Shown one piece after another: positions 35,515-44,957 of a DNA stretch of 64,000 nt. The translations under genes were made by a program, and so were the position numbers. This stretch comes from Myxococcales bacterium (GTDB lineage: Bacteria; Myxococcota_A; Polyangia; Polyangiales; GCA-016699535). The stretch covers positions 1 to 64,000 of the forward strand of contig JACKDX010000003.1 of the NCBI GenBank assembly GCA_020633325.1, given 5' to 3'. Numbering within the stretch: position 1 is the stretch's first letter; each line of letters begins with the position of its first letter. The notes beneath the pieces are model-generated. The model saw only the letters and a list, made by a program, of their open reading frames with translations. It searched no databases and was not told the origin of the DNA.

Positions 35515-36244
35515 CGCTGGGGCGCTTGGGCACGAGGGAAGAGTTTACGCGAGGCAGTGGATAGCCCGGGCGCGCCAAGAAGTAGCCCTGCGCGAACCTT
35601 GCGCCAGTATCGATGACAGCATGGAGCTCATCTGCTGTTTCAATCCCCTCAGCGACCACGTGTGCGCCCATATCTTGGCACAGGCTCACGAGCGAGCGCA
35701 CAAGGTTAAACAGGCGATTGGTATGCGTAAGACCGGTGATCAAAGAGCGATCGAGCTTCACTACCTCGGGTGACAAGTCGGCAATGTAGCGAAGGTTGGA
35801 GTACCCAGCTCCCAAGTCGTCCACAGCGACCTGCACACCCTTGCCCCTTATCTCTCTCAGCATGCCATGACAGAAGGCGAAGTGTGTGATGGGCACTGAT
35901 TCGGTGATTTCGAGATAGACGGGAGATTCATGTAGAAATATTGGGTCATCGGGCCGCACCAACCACCCCTCGTCAAGCTCGTTGGGATGGATATTCAGAA
36001 ACAATGGCCAACCCGAACACGAGCGTACCGCCATCTCACGAATTTTTCGGCCGAGCTCGCCGCATCGGTGCTCTTTGATGGCTTCGGCAAAAAGGGCGTG
36101 CGGATTGGCCAGGCGGCTGTCTTTGCACCGTACGAGCGCTTCGTACGCAAACACTTTACCGGTCGGCAGCTCCACGATGGGTTGAAACACTACGTGCAGC
36201 TGGTTCAAGCGGATGACGCCATCGAGCAAGGTCGGGGTGGACAT
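35504..36244 (-). CDS. Stand-alone EAL-domain c-di-GMP phosphodiesterase
   Basis: The 246-residue protein is almost only an EAL domain, which hydrolyses cyclic di-GMP to pGpG. The catalytic and metal-binding motifs seem intact: YEALVR (Glu35), LFLNIHPNEL, LEITES, the double Asp in VDDLGAGYSNL, VVKLDRSLI (Lys), and VAEGIET, followed by AQGYFLARPG. No GGDEF, PAS or receiver domain and no membrane segment is attached, so it is likely cytosolic and active. It is convergent with truB and 25 bp downstream of the sulfatase-fold gene on the same strand, possibly co-transcribed. Cyclic di-GMP often controls motility and envelope traits, in keeping with the FrzS-like gene elsewhere in the window. Confidence 0.92.
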   Translation of the reverse strand: MSTPTLLDGVIRLNQLHVVFQPIVELPTGKVFAYEALVRCKDSRLANPHALFAEAIKEHRCGELGRKIREMAVRSCSGWPLFLNIHPNELDEGWLVRPDDPIFLHESPVYLEITESVPITHFAFCHGMLREIRGKGVQVAVDDLGAGYSNLRYIADLSPEVVKLDRSLITGLTHTNRLFNLVRSLVSLCQDMGAHVVAEGIETADELHAVIDTGARFAQGYFLARPGYPLPRVNSSLVPKRPSVKS

Positions 36245-36269
36245 GCCCCTTCAGTGTAGCAGCCTCCGT

Positions 36270-39200
36270 CTAATGAGGCAGGAATAACGCGTGATCGATG
36301 CCCAGCCGGGCATCTTCGGGGGTCACGCGGACAGCGAGGGCATTATTCCCGGGTCGCAATTTTTCTATGGGCACCGTCCACCGCACCTCTTTCCATGCGT
36401 GGTCGACCGAAGCGGGCTTGAGAAGGTAAGACCCGATGCGAAGCGTAAGCGTGCATGGCGAACTGGCATCGAGACGGCGCGCACGCAGAACAAGAGTTAT
36501 CGATTTCGACGCCTGAAAGAGAGCATTCGATAACGGCAATGAGAGAGAGAAGTTAGGCTTCGCGGTATCGCACGAGGTTCGTTGGCTGAACTGCCAGTCG
36601 TCGTAGAACGGCATGGTGTGGCAGCGCGCGAAGGGAGGGTCAGACCAAGCGGGTTTGTCCATGTCAGCGCCGCCGATCAACCCGCGAGAGAGCGCCCCTA
36701 ACCGTACCAAACTCTCCGTCGCGTTGGCCAAGGATGGCTCTTTCTGAGCGGCTTTCAGCAAAGGCGCAAGGGCTTCTGGTGCGTGCAGCAGTCCAAGCGC
36801 TCTGACGATGTTGTCGCGAATACTAGCGCTGTGCTCGTTGGCGAGCCGCTCAAGCAAAGGCTCAAGCGCCCGGCGGTCGCCGAGATACCCAAGAGCGATG
36901 GCCACAAACGATCGTAGCTGCACGTTCGGCAACAGATCGATCAGCGGCTCGACGGCTTGCCGGTCACGTAGTCGTCCTAGCCAACGGATTGTCTCGATAC
37001 GCTCGGAGTCCCGAGAGGTCGAATCGAGCCCCTCAATGAGCGCAGGGACCGCGGCACGCTCACGTAAGCGTCCCAAAGCAATCGCGGCACGCGCGCGCAC
37101 ATCAGGGTCCTCTTCGCGCGAAAGCAGCCTCAGCAGGGCGCCTCGCGCTTGGGGTTGATACAAACGGCCGAGGGCGATGGCCGCTTCTTGGGCCACGCTG
37201 GGATCGTGATCAGCCATTGCTTTGCGCAAGCTGGGCACTGCACGATTGTCCGCCAAGGTACCCAGTAACTGGGCGGCATCGCGACGCCTCTCTTTTGGCA
37301 GCGATTTGCGCTGAAGGATTTCGATCAAGACTGGAAGTGACTCCCGGTTTCCCAACCGCCCCCTTGCCAGCGCCAACTCATAAGGATCAGTCGAGGCGTG
37401 TTCCCCGGGAGGCTTGGTGACTGCATCCAGCCAAGCGTGGATTTCCCCGCGCAAATCGACGACACGAGCGCGCTCAGTGTCGGCGAGGTTACGCCGTTCG
37501 CGCGGATCGTGGACTAAGTTGTATAATTCATGGGCATTGTAGCGTAAGTCCGCAATGAGCTTGTAGGGCCACCGTACCACCATGTGCTGATAACTGACCG
37601 CGGAGAATACGGGATGGACGGCGCGTTCGCGCCCCTCGGCCAAGGGGCGCATGTCCATGCCCCGCATGGTCGAGGGAATTGAGAACCCGACCAGATTGAT
37701 GAGCGTGGGAGACAGGTCAATAAGTTCCACGGGCACTCCGATACGGCGTGGGGCCGCACCGGGCACGTGCACAATCAAAGGCACGCGCACCTGTTCATCA
37801 TACAGGGTGGAACCATGGTAAACTCCACCATGATCCCGGAATTCCTCACCGTGGTCGGCGGTTAGCACAACGATGACCTGTCTCGAAAAGCGTTTTGTCG
37901 CGTGATCGATCAAACGTTTGACCGCAGTATCGACCTCAAGAATCTCACTGTCATAGCGTGCCGAATCGGCTGTCCCAAACGTAGTCGCTTGATACGGCTC
38001 ATGGACGTCGAAGTAGTGCGCCCAAAGGAGGCTTGGTGGCTCGCCTGCTTCAACAACGCGATCGATCTCTTCCATGACGCGCGTACTTAGTGCCTCCGCC
38101 TCCCTGACTTCATGATCATGGAGTTTGAAACCAAACGCATTGTCCTGGTAGAGCGCAAGACGCTGTCCTTGCGTGTGAAAGATGCCAAGCGTGTAAAATG
38201 CGGCAGTGCGGTAACCCGCCTGTGCGAGCCGTGACGCCAGCGTTGCCTCTGGCAGGGGACGGCCGAGGTCCGCAACCAGATACAAATACTCTGAGGTCAT
38301 TAACGAGGCGATGGCGAAACTTGAGTGGGGTGTCTGCGTATACGCGCGCTCGAAGACCCAAGAGGACTTTGCCAAGTCATCGATGTACGGGGAGGTCGGG
38401 CGCGAATAACCATATGTTCCCAGATGGTCTGGGCGAAGCGCGTCTACGGTGATCAGCAAAATGTGCGCAGCAGGAACAACGGTAAGTCCCAACCCCTGTC
38501 CTTGATGCGAAGTTAAGCGCCCGCGGGCAGCCTGCGCGCGCCTGGCCGCATATGCGTATTCATTATTCATGCGGCGATCGCTCAAGGCGGGCCCTATGAG
38601 CTTCATGAGGGTGCGAGAGGAGGCGGCACGCGGATCTAAAAGTGCGGCTCGCGCATTCTCATTGTGAGGCAAACTCACCATGAAACCGAGCAAAAGTGCG
38701 ACTGGTAGCGCCCCCCACATCGCGAGGTGGCACTTCGAGAGACATCGGGTCGGGAGGCGGGCGCGCGGATGAAAAAGGGCGCACCATGCAGCCAAGCCAC
38801 CCAGCAAAAACGCCACCCCGCTCAGCGAGTGATGGAGGTACCCGTACAAATTCGGCAAGACGTACTGATTTGACTTACACACGGCAGTTTGCACGCCAAT
38901 CACAAAGAGCGCAGTCCACATCGCTCGCGCACGGGGTCCGCGATGTGCCCAATCGGCCAGCTGTCGCCCCACAACGATTGCCGCTTGCGCCAATGCGGTG
39001 AGGATGAGCGCGCTAAGTCCCATCCAGAGTTCGCGTTGGGGGATTTTCGACATCTTCCCCCCTGTAAACAATAGGTAACCAGTAATGGATGCCCAAGGAG
39101 CCACCAGCAACAATAAGGGCGCAGACCAGAGCCATCGCTCACACCACGCGGCACGCTGAGGGAGAAGGCGCCAAACCAGCCACCGCCCCGTTCGTAAGAG

Positions 39201-39413
39201 CACACTGCCGAAGACACCGAGCGCTAGCCCGAGTAACGCTCCCATGCCTCCATTGAGCGCCACGACCCGCCAAAGAAATCCCAAGCGATCTTGCCAGGCG
39301 TAGAGCCAAAACCCCATGGCCAGCCCGTCCTGTAGCGCGTTCAACCAGCCGGCGAGCGTGCCGAGCACCAAGCCGTACATCACAGGGATACGAACCGTGG
39401 AGAATGCCAACAT
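36270..39413 (-). CDS. Membrane sulfatase-fold (alkaline-phosphatase superfamily) protein with HEAT repeats
   Basis: The 1047-residue protein has four parts. Residues ~1-260 carry about seven membrane segments. Residues ~315-640 form a sulfatase/alkaline-phosphatase-superfamily domain: ILLITVDALRPDHLGTYGYSRPTSPYI, HYFDVHEPYQ, VVLTADHGEEFRDHGG, YDEQVRVPLIVHVPG. The expected sulfatase nucleophile motif C/S-x-P-x-R is absent; the region reads QTPHSSFAIASL, as in Ser/Thr-nucleophile members. Residues ~655-880 are HEAT/PBS-lyase repeats (DPSVAQEAAIALGRL, DPDVRARAAIALGRLRE...). The last ~130 residues form a beta-rich domain. A phospho- or phosphoglycol transferase on envelope glycans or lipids is as likely as a sulfatase. 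A tRNA gene lies 32 bp upstream. Confidence 0.8.
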   Translation of the reverse strand: MLAFSTVRIPVMYGLVLGTLAGWLNALQDGLAMGFWLYAWQDRLGFLWRVVALNGGMGALLGLALGVFGSVLLRTGRWLVWRLLPQRAAWCERWLWSAPLLLLVAPWASITGYLLFTGGKMSKIPQRELWMGLSALILTALAQAAIVVGRQLADWAHRGPRARAMWTALFVIGVQTAVCKSNQYVLPNLYGYLHHSLSGVAFLLGGLAAWCALFHPRARLPTRCLSKCHLAMWGALPVALLLGFMVSLPHNENARAALLDPRAASSRTLMKLIGPALSDRRMNNEYAYAARRAQAARGRLTSHQGQGLGLTVVPAAHILLITVDALRPDHLGTYGYSRPTSPYIDDLAKSSWVFERAYTQTPHSSFAIASLMTSEYLYLVADLGRPLPEATLASRLAQAGYRTAAFYTLGIFHTQGQRLALYQDNAFGFKLHDHEVREAEALSTRVMEEIDRVVEAGEPPSLLWAHYFDVHEPYQATTFGTADSARYDSEILEVDTAVKRLIDHATKRFSRQVIVVLTADHGEEFRDHGGVYHGSTLYDEQVRVPLIVHVPGAAPRRIGVPVELIDLSPTLINLVGFSIPSTMRGMDMRPLAEGRERAVHPVFSAVSYQHMVVRWPYKLIADLRYNAHELYNLVHDPRERRNLADTERARVVDLRGEIHAWLDAVTKPPGEHASTDPYELALARGRLGNRESLPVLIEILQRKSLPKERRRDAAQLLGTLADNRAVPSLRKAMADHDPSVAQEAAIALGRLYQPQARGALLRLLSREEDPDVRARAAIALGRLRERAAVPALIEGLDSTSRDSERIETIRWLGRLRDRQAVEPLIDLLPNVQLRSFVAIALGYLGDRRALEPLLERLANEHSASIRDNIVRALGLLHAPEALAPLLKAAQKEPSLANATESLVRLGALSRGLIGGADMDKPAWSDPPFARCHTMPFYDDWQFSQRTSCDTAKPNFSLSLPLSNALFQASKSITLVLRARRLDASSPCTLTLRIGSYLLKPASVDHAWKEVRWTVPIEKLRPGNNALAVRVTPEDARLGIDHALFLPH

Positions 39414-39445
39414 CTGTCGTCAATCAATGCCAAGTGCAGGGAGGA

Positions 39446-39516
39446 GGCGCCGACCGGATTCGAACCGGTGAATAATGGTTTTGCAAACCACTGCCTTACC
39501 ACTTGGCTACGGCGCC
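39446..39516 (-). tRNA. tRNA-Cys (GCA anticodon)
   Basis: The 71-nt minus-strand sequence folds as a tRNA: acceptor stem GGCGCCG with CGGCGCC, D-arm GCC..GGTAAGGC, anticodon arm TGGTTTGCAAAACCA with anticodon GCA, and T-arm CCGGTTCGAATCCGG. CCA is not encoded. It lies between the sulfatase-fold gene and the CFA-type methyltransferase gene. Confidence 0.97.
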
Positions 39517-39638
39517 ATTGTGCCACAAGCGTGGCTTAACTAGCGCATCCGTTCGTCCAACACCAGCCCTCGCAGAAGAGGGAAATCGCATGGCAGCCGG
39601 GTAGCCATCGCCCTCAAAAAGTGTCATAATTCGCCCCC

Positions 39639-40493
39639 ATGACGTCAACTCAGCAGGAAATCGAAGTCGGCTACGATATCTCCAACGAATTCTTCCGTCT
39701 GTGGCTGGATGAGCAGATGCACTATACGTCGGCCAGCTATCTGACAGGAGAGGAAACGCTGGAGCAAGCTCAGCTTCAAAAGTGCAAGATTTTATACGAT
39801 TATGCGGAGATGTCGCCGGATAAACTCGTCCTCGACATTGGTTGCGGCTGGGGTGCTAATCTAGAGTATCACGTCATGCGAGGGACGAAACGCGCGCATG
39901 GCATCACGCTTTCCACCGCTCAGATTGAGGAGATCGAGGGGCGCAAGCTTCCTGGGGTATCGGCAATTCTATGTGACTATAAGGATTATGCGCCGACGGA
40001 AAAATACGATGCATTGCAGTCCATTGAGATGATTGACCATCTGTGTTCGCCTGAGCAGGCCAGCGAGGGTCTCGCCGTGGACCTGTATCGGGCATACTTT
40101 CGCAAGTGTGCGCAATGGGTGAAGCCCGGGGCGCATTTCGGTTTCCAAGCTATTTTGCGAAACCGTGTGCCGCGCAGCCGCAAGGATCTAGAGGATTTGG
40201 CGTTCACGGCCGACGTTATTTTTCCAGGCGGGCTCAACCCGCGGCTTGAGGAGCTCATTTGCGCGGTATCCCCCTATTGGGAGGTCGTAGAGATGCGCAC
40301 CCAGCGGGAGAGCTACGGTCGAACAACCGGCGAATGGCTCAAGCGCATGCAGGCACATGAAGCAACCATTCGCGAGCGCTGGGGCGATAAAGTGTACGAC
40401 GATTACGACCGCTATTTGAGCACCTGCGTGCGCGCCTTTGCCAACCATTGGTCGAGCGATGTGCAAATGAAACTTCGGCAGATACGAGACTAA
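39639..40493 (+). CDS. SAM-dependent methyltransferase, cyclopropane-fatty-acid-synthase-like
   Basis: The 284-residue protein belongs to the mycolic-acid/cyclopropane fatty-acid synthase group of methyltransferases. It has the N-terminal YDISNEFFRLWLDEQMHYTSASY block, characteristic of CFA synthases (YD-x-x-N-x-F-Y), the SAM-binding glycine motif VLDIGCGWGANLEY, GITLSTAQIEEI and the SIEMIDHL segment. It lacks the N-terminal lipid-binding extension of E. coli Cfa (~380 residues), so it is more like the short mycolic-acid/secondary-metabolite forms. Substrate unknown. It abuts the next gene (TAA then ATG with no gap), so the two are translationally linked. Confidence 0.85.
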   Translation: MTSTQQEIEVGYDISNEFFRLWLDEQMHYTSASYLTGEETLEQAQLQKCKILYDYAEMSPDKLVLDIGCGWGANLEYHVMRGTKRAHGITLSTAQIEEIEGRKLPGVSAILCDYKDYAPTEKYDALQSIEMIDHLCSPEQASEGLAVDLYRAYFRKCAQWVKPGAHFGFQAILRNRVPRSRKDLEDLAFTADVIFPGGLNPRLEELICAVSPYWEVVEMRTQRESYGRTTGEWLKRMQAHEATIRERWGDKVYDDYDRYLSTCVRAFANHWSSDVQMKLRQIRD

Positions 40494-41102
40494 ATGCGAC
40501 GCTTTCGGTTGCTCCTGAATTCGAGCATCATCGTGTATATGCTAGCGGGTTGCGACAACGGAAAGCCAACGCACAGCGGGCCCGATGGTTCGCTCGACAC
40601 AAGTGAGCTGGACGTTCTTTATGATGCTACCGACGACAATGTCGCCGACTGCAGCCACGGGCCCTTGGCGTTACCAGTGCCGGATTGTATGCCAACGCCC
40701 CGGCTTCCCACCGAGGATAAAGCACAGGACTGTGTCGATCGCATCAACCAGTTTCGTGCGCAATGTCAATGCCTTCCGCCACTCGAGCGGTGGACAGCGG
40801 GGGAGCCCTGCGCAAATAAGCAAGCCGAGTACGACGTGACCCACGGTGCGCATGCGGGTTGGAAGAATGCAGACTTGTGTAGCTCGGGTGCCATGGCTCA
40901 AAACGAGTGTCCGGGCTTCGGGTCAACAGAACAGGTTATAGGTTCGTGTTTTCAGCAAATGTGGGACGAAGGTCCAGGTGAACCTTACTTAGAGCATGGA
41001 CACTATAGAAACATGACCGATAGCGAGTATACAGGGGTGGCATGCGGTTTTTTCATCACCACTGAGGGCCCCGTATGGGCTGTACAGAATTTTTACAAAT
41101 AG
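40494..41102 (+). CDS. Lipoprotein with a CAP (SCP/PR-1-like) domain
   Basis: The 202-residue protein has a lipoprotein signal (RRFRLLLNSSIIVYMLAGC, lipobox LAGC) followed by an acidic spacer. From ~75 it matches a cysteine-rich CAP/SCP domain: CVDRINQFRAQCQCLPPLERW, CANKQAEYD, HAGWKNADLC, AQNECPGFGSTEQVI, MWDEGPGEPYLEHGHYRNM, and GVACGFFI with AVQNFYK. It has many Cys residues, implying disulphides outside the inner membrane. The HGHYRNM segment carries the His of the CAP motif. It begins immediately after the methyltransferase stop codon. The function of CAP domains in bacteria is not well defined (binding of lipids or small ligands has been shown in other systems). Confidence 0.82.
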   Translation: MRRFRLLLNSSIIVYMLAGCDNGKPTHSGPDGSLDTSELDVLYDATDDNVADCSHGPLALPVPDCMPTPRLPTEDKAQDCVDRINQFRAQCQCLPPLERWTAGEPCANKQAEYDVTHGAHAGWKNADLCSSGAMAQNECPGFGSTEQVIGSCFQQMWDEGPGEPYLEHGHYRNMTDSEYTGVACGFFITTEGPVWAVQNFYK

Positions 41103-41159
41103 CCGCTTCTTGTGCGCCGAGAGTTCTAAAATCGCGCAAAATGTGATAGAAGTGTCCCC

Positions 41160-43841
41160 GTGAGCGCCATCAAGAACAGTTTCGGGGCCCGCTCGTTTCT
41201 CGAGATCGGAAAACGATCCGTGGAGCTCTACCGTTTGGATGCATTACACAAAGCAGGCATCGGCCATGTAGAGCGTCTTCCTTTTTCTATCCGTGTACTG
41301 TTGGAGAATGTGCTGCGCAGCGAGGACGAAAAAACCGTGACTCGCGAGGACATTGCTCAACTTGCTGCCTGGGACGCCAAAGCCGTTCCGCGCCACGAGA
41401 TTGCGTACCGGCCCGCGCGGGTTTTGCTTCAGGATTTTACCGGCGTGCCGGCAGTGGTGGATTTGGCTGCCATGCGCGATGCCTTCGTGCGATTAGGTGG
41501 CAAGGCGGATAGGATTACGCCGATTCAACCTGCGGATTTGGTGATAGATCACAGTGTGCAAGTCGATCGCTGGGGCACTTTGCGTGCCTTTGCAGAGAAC
41601 GTGGCGCTCGAAGTTGAACGCAATCGGGAACGTTACAAATTTCTTAAGTGGGGCCAGCAGGCGTTTAGCAGCCTCCGAGTGGTGCCGCCAGGCACTGGGA
41701 TCGTGCATCAGGTCAATCTGGAGTACCTCGGGCAGGTGGTGATAGCGGGCTCAGAAGGCGCGAAGCCCTTCGTTTATCCGGATACGTTGGTTGGCACGGA
41801 TTCACACACCACGATGATCAATGGCCTTGGAATACTGGGCTGGGGCGTCGGTGGCATCGAGGCGGAGGCTGCCATGTTGGGGCAGCCTATTTCCATGCTC
41901 GTGCCCCAGGTGGTGGGCTTTCGGTTGAGTGGTCGGCCACGCGAAGGAGTGACGGCGACCGACGTAGTCTTGACGATCACGCAGATGCTGCGTGCGCACA
42001 AGGTGGTAGGAAAGTTCGTGGAGTTTTTTGGCCCAGGGTTGGATCATATGTCGATTCCCGATCGGGCGACCATTGCGAATATGGCACCCGAGTACGGGGC
42101 AACCGTGGGCTTTTTCCCCGTCGACCAGGAAACCGTAGAGTACCTACGCTTTACCGGGCGGGACGAAGAGCATGCGCAACTCGTCGAGCACTATTGCAAG
42201 ACCCAGGCGTTATGGCGCGCCTCCGACACAAAGGATCCCGACTTTTCAGAGACACTGGCGCTCGACCTCGGAAAAGTGGAGGCCAGCATCGCAGGTCCGC
42301 GGCGACCGCAAGATAGAATCGCGTTGCGTCAGGCAAAAACGGCCTGGCAGTCTGCGCTAAAGACATTTGATCGTGCAGAGACGGCGCCGCACCGGCGGGT
42401 CACCGTCGGATCCTCTACATTTGATTTGAAGGACGGAAGCGTCGTGATTGCCGCCATTACCAGCTGCACCAACACGTCCAATCCCGCCGTCTTGATGGCT
42501 GCGGGACTCCTAGCGCAGCGTGCCGTGAAATGTGGTCTAAAGAGTCAGCCGTGGGTCAAGACGAGCCTGGCGCCGGGCTCCCAAGTCGTCACCGATTATC
42601 TGGCGGCAGCGGGATTAATGAAGCCGCTCGAAGCGCTTGGTTTCTACCTGGTGGGGTACGGATGTACGACATGCATCGGCAACTCCGGACCTGTGGCGGA
42701 TCCCATCGCGGAGACGGCGAAGGACCTGGTCTTGTGCTCCGTTCTTTCGGGCAATCGCAATTTCGAGGGCAGAATCAATCCGCAAGTCCGCGCGAATTAT
42801 TTGGCATCGCCCCCACTGGTGGTGGCCTATGCGCTCGCAGGCACGATGGACGTGGATTTTGACAAAGAGCCGTTGGGCCAAGATACACACGGGCAACCGG
42901 TATTTTTGAGAGACATTTGGCCGACCAATGCAGAAATCACGGCCGCGATCAGAGACACTGTGCGAAGCGACATGTTCAGAACCCGTTACGCACATGTGCT
43001 CGACGGCGACGCGGAGTGGCAGAATATCAAAGCGCCGCCCGGAGAGCTGTTTGCTTGGGACACTCACTCTACCTATATTCGTCGCGCACCTTATTTTGAT
43101 CATATTCACGATAAAGAGCGCTCGGCGCCGCTGCAAGATATCTCAGGTGCTCGGGTGCTCGTCCTGCTGGGTGATTCAGTGACGACCGACCACATTTCTC
43201 CTGCCGGCTCTATCGCCGAAGCAAGCCCTGCCGGGGCATACCTGATGTCAAAGGGTGTCAATGTGCGGGACTTTAACTCTTACGGTTCAAGACGCGGCAA
43301 TCACGAGGTCATGGTGCGGGGCACCTTTGCCAACATACGCCTTCGAAACGAGATTGTGCCCGGCGTGGAAGGGGGGATGACGCGTCACTTTCCGGGCCGA
43401 GCCGAGACGAGCATTTACGACGCTGCTATGCAATATGCTAAAGACGGCGTGCCACTAATTGTGATTGCAGGTAAAGAATATGGCACGGGTTCATCCCGAG
43501 ATTGGGCGGCAAAAGGTGTGCTTTTGCTGGGAGTCAAGGCTGTGATTGCAGAGAGCTATGAGCGCATACACCGCTCGAACCTCATTGGGATGGGTGTCTT
43601 GCCTTTGCAGTTTGAAGAGGGCGTAAGTCGAGTGACCTTGGGTTTGACAGGGGAAGAAATCGTGAGCATTCAGGGCATTGCTCAAGGGCTGAAGGAGAAC
43701 CAGGTTCTGACTGTGCGCGCGGACACCAAAGAGTTCAGCGCTATCGTGCGGATCGACACGCCACAGGAGCTTGAGTACTATCGGCACGGCGGCATCCTGC
43801 CGTATGTGCTTCGTCAATTGCTTCAGGATGCTTCTGGCTGA
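41160..43841 (+). CDS. acnA: Aconitate hydratase (AcnA type)
   Basis: The 893-residue iron-sulfur enzyme isomerises citrate to isocitrate in the TCA cycle. Its features are AcnA-like: LLQDFTGVPAVVDLAAMRDA, VGTDSHTTMINGLGILGWGVGGIEAEA, and the [4Fe-4S] cluster Cys residues in ITSCTNTSNPAV and YGCTTCIGNSG. Later blocks are DFNSYGSRRGNHEVMVRGTFANIRLRNE and GKEYGTGSSRDWAAKG. Length is the usual ~890. The start is GTG at 41160; the ribosome-binding site is weak. It stands alone, 57 bp after the CAP lipoprotein gene. AcnA-type enzymes can also act as RNA-binding regulators when apo; nothing here shows that. Confidence 0.97.
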   Translation: MSAIKNSFGARSFLEIGKRSVELYRLDALHKAGIGHVERLPFSIRVLLENVLRSEDEKTVTREDIAQLAAWDAKAVPRHEIAYRPARVLLQDFTGVPAVVDLAAMRDAFVRLGGKADRITPIQPADLVIDHSVQVDRWGTLRAFAENVALEVERNRERYKFLKWGQQAFSSLRVVPPGTGIVHQVNLEYLGQVVIAGSEGAKPFVYPDTLVGTDSHTTMINGLGILGWGVGGIEAEAAMLGQPISMLVPQVVGFRLSGRPREGVTATDVVLTITQMLRAHKVVGKFVEFFGPGLDHMSIPDRATIANMAPEYGATVGFFPVDQETVEYLRFTGRDEEHAQLVEHYCKTQALWRASDTKDPDFSETLALDLGKVEASIAGPRRPQDRIALRQAKTAWQSALKTFDRAETAPHRRVTVGSSTFDLKDGSVVIAAITSCTNTSNPAVLMAAGLLAQRAVKCGLKSQPWVKTSLAPGSQVVTDYLAAAGLMKPLEALGFYLVGYGCTTCIGNSGPVADPIAETAKDLVLCSVLSGNRNFEGRINPQVRANYLASPPLVVAYALAGTMDVDFDKEPLGQDTHGQPVFLRDIWPTNAEITAAIRDTVRSDMFRTRYAHVLDGDAEWQNIKAPPGELFAWDTHSTYIRRAPYFDHIHDKERSAPLQDISGARVLVLLGDSVTTDHISPAGSIAEASPAGAYLMSKGVNVRDFNSYGSRRGNHEVMVRGTFANIRLRNEIVPGVEGGMTRHFPGRAETSIYDAAMQYAKDGVPLIVIAGKEYGTGSSRDWAAKGVLLLGVKAVIAESYERIHRSNLIGMGVLPLQFEEGVSRVTLGLTGEEIVSIQGIAQGLKENQVLTVRADTKEFSAIVRIDTPQELEYYRHGGILPYVLRQLLQDASG

Positions 43842-43865
43842 AAGAATTGCCGAGCGCGCGTCCGC

Positions 43866-44873
43866 TTATTCACGAAGCAGCACGTTGCAATAGTAACGCA
43901 CTTTCCTTACGGCTTTACCCAACGGTCGCCTATGAATGTCTTTGCGAAGTGCGAGAAGGATGCGCCGCTGCAGGGTATGACTGTTGAAAAGCGAGGGCTT
44001 TCGTTTTGCCATTGCTCGGCCTGAATATTGTTCGACTGGTTCAAAGATAGTGTCCTTTGAAACGCCCCAGGTGGCGAGATCCGACGGATCAAGTGACTGA
44101 ACGATCTGTCGGGCAAGAGCAAGCTTTGCTGGGTCAGCGGCCAACTCTCCCGTCCATGTCTCCACTGACGTGGTCACGGGCCGTTGATATTGGCTCACGG
44201 TAATCGGATCACCGGGTCCCACGTTTTCGTGCGCGTGCTTTCCGTAGTCCACGGCATCAGGTTGATGCGCAAGGCCCAGAAACTCGAAAATGCGCTTGAG
44301 ATGATGCTCCGGTTGTGCGACCAGCGCTTCGTACGTAACGTGTATGAGAGGTGTCGGCTTTTCGCGCAAAAAGCGCGCCATTTGAGGCACGTAGCGAAGA
44401 AGTATAGGATTATAGTCGTGGGCCTGAGACCAATCTCCATTAAAGAAACTATTGGCATAGGAACTCATGATGGCCAACGGATGGCGAGTGAGCACTACAT
44501 AGTGCGCCGACGGATAGAGCTTGGCCAAAAAGGGCAGCACCAGGGCATAGGCGGGGGTTTTGTCTAAAAAAAATCTGCGCCCGCTGGGCTGAAGCATGCG
44601 ACCATACAACGTATCAGCATAGGCACGCAGGGCATCCAAGTAGTCGGCCTCTTTATGCGGCAGGCCATTCACAAATAGCCGCATGGCTTCTGCGGAGTTG
44701 ATATGATCATAAGGCGCCTTATCGACCGTGTCGTAATACCCCAGGTACGCGAGCGGCGTAATCAGATGTGGTTCCGGGTGGGTAAATACCTCCGTGTGGG
44801 AAGCCAGCATACGTTGAAGAAGTGTGGATCCGCTGCGCGGAGGAGAGACTACAAACACCAGCGATTCTTGCAT
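43866..44873 (-). CDS. Sulfotransferase-family protein
   Basis: The 335-residue protein has the two PAPS-binding signatures of sulfotransferases: VVSPPRSGSTLLQRML near the N terminus (the 5'-phosphosulfate loop, residues 11-17) and YVVLTRHPLAIMSSYANSF (the 3'-phosphate site). Then IHVTYEALVAQPEHHLKRIFEFLGL is the usual third block. It would transfer sulfate from PAPS to a glycan, lipid or small molecule; the acceptor is unknown. The frame is open upstream to 45917, but that part is antisense to the radical-SAM gene and has no protein-like features, so I use ATG 44873. It diverges from the aminomutase gene across 84 bp. Confidence 0.88.
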   Translation of the reverse strand: MQESLVFVVSPPRSGSTLLQRMLASHTEVFTHPEPHLITPLAYLGYYDTVDKAPYDHINSAEAMRLFVNGLPHKEADYLDALRAYADTLYGRMLQPSGRRFFLDKTPAYALVLPFLAKLYPSAHYVVLTRHPLAIMSSYANSFFNGDWSQAHDYNPILLRYVPQMARFLREKPTPLIHVTYEALVAQPEHHLKRIFEFLGLAHQPDAVDYGKHAHENVGPGDPITVSQYQRPVTTSVETWTGELAADPAKLALARQIVQSLDPSDLATWGVSKDTIFEPVEQYSGRAMAKRKPSLFNSHTLQRRILLALRKDIHRRPLGKAVRKVRYYCNVLLRE

Positions 44874-44957
44874 GGGAAGCGCATGGTGGCATCTGAGCAA
44901 AGCAGCGTCGAGCCTGATTTTTGTTTTTGGGTGCTTCCGTGGTAAATTTACCGGGGT

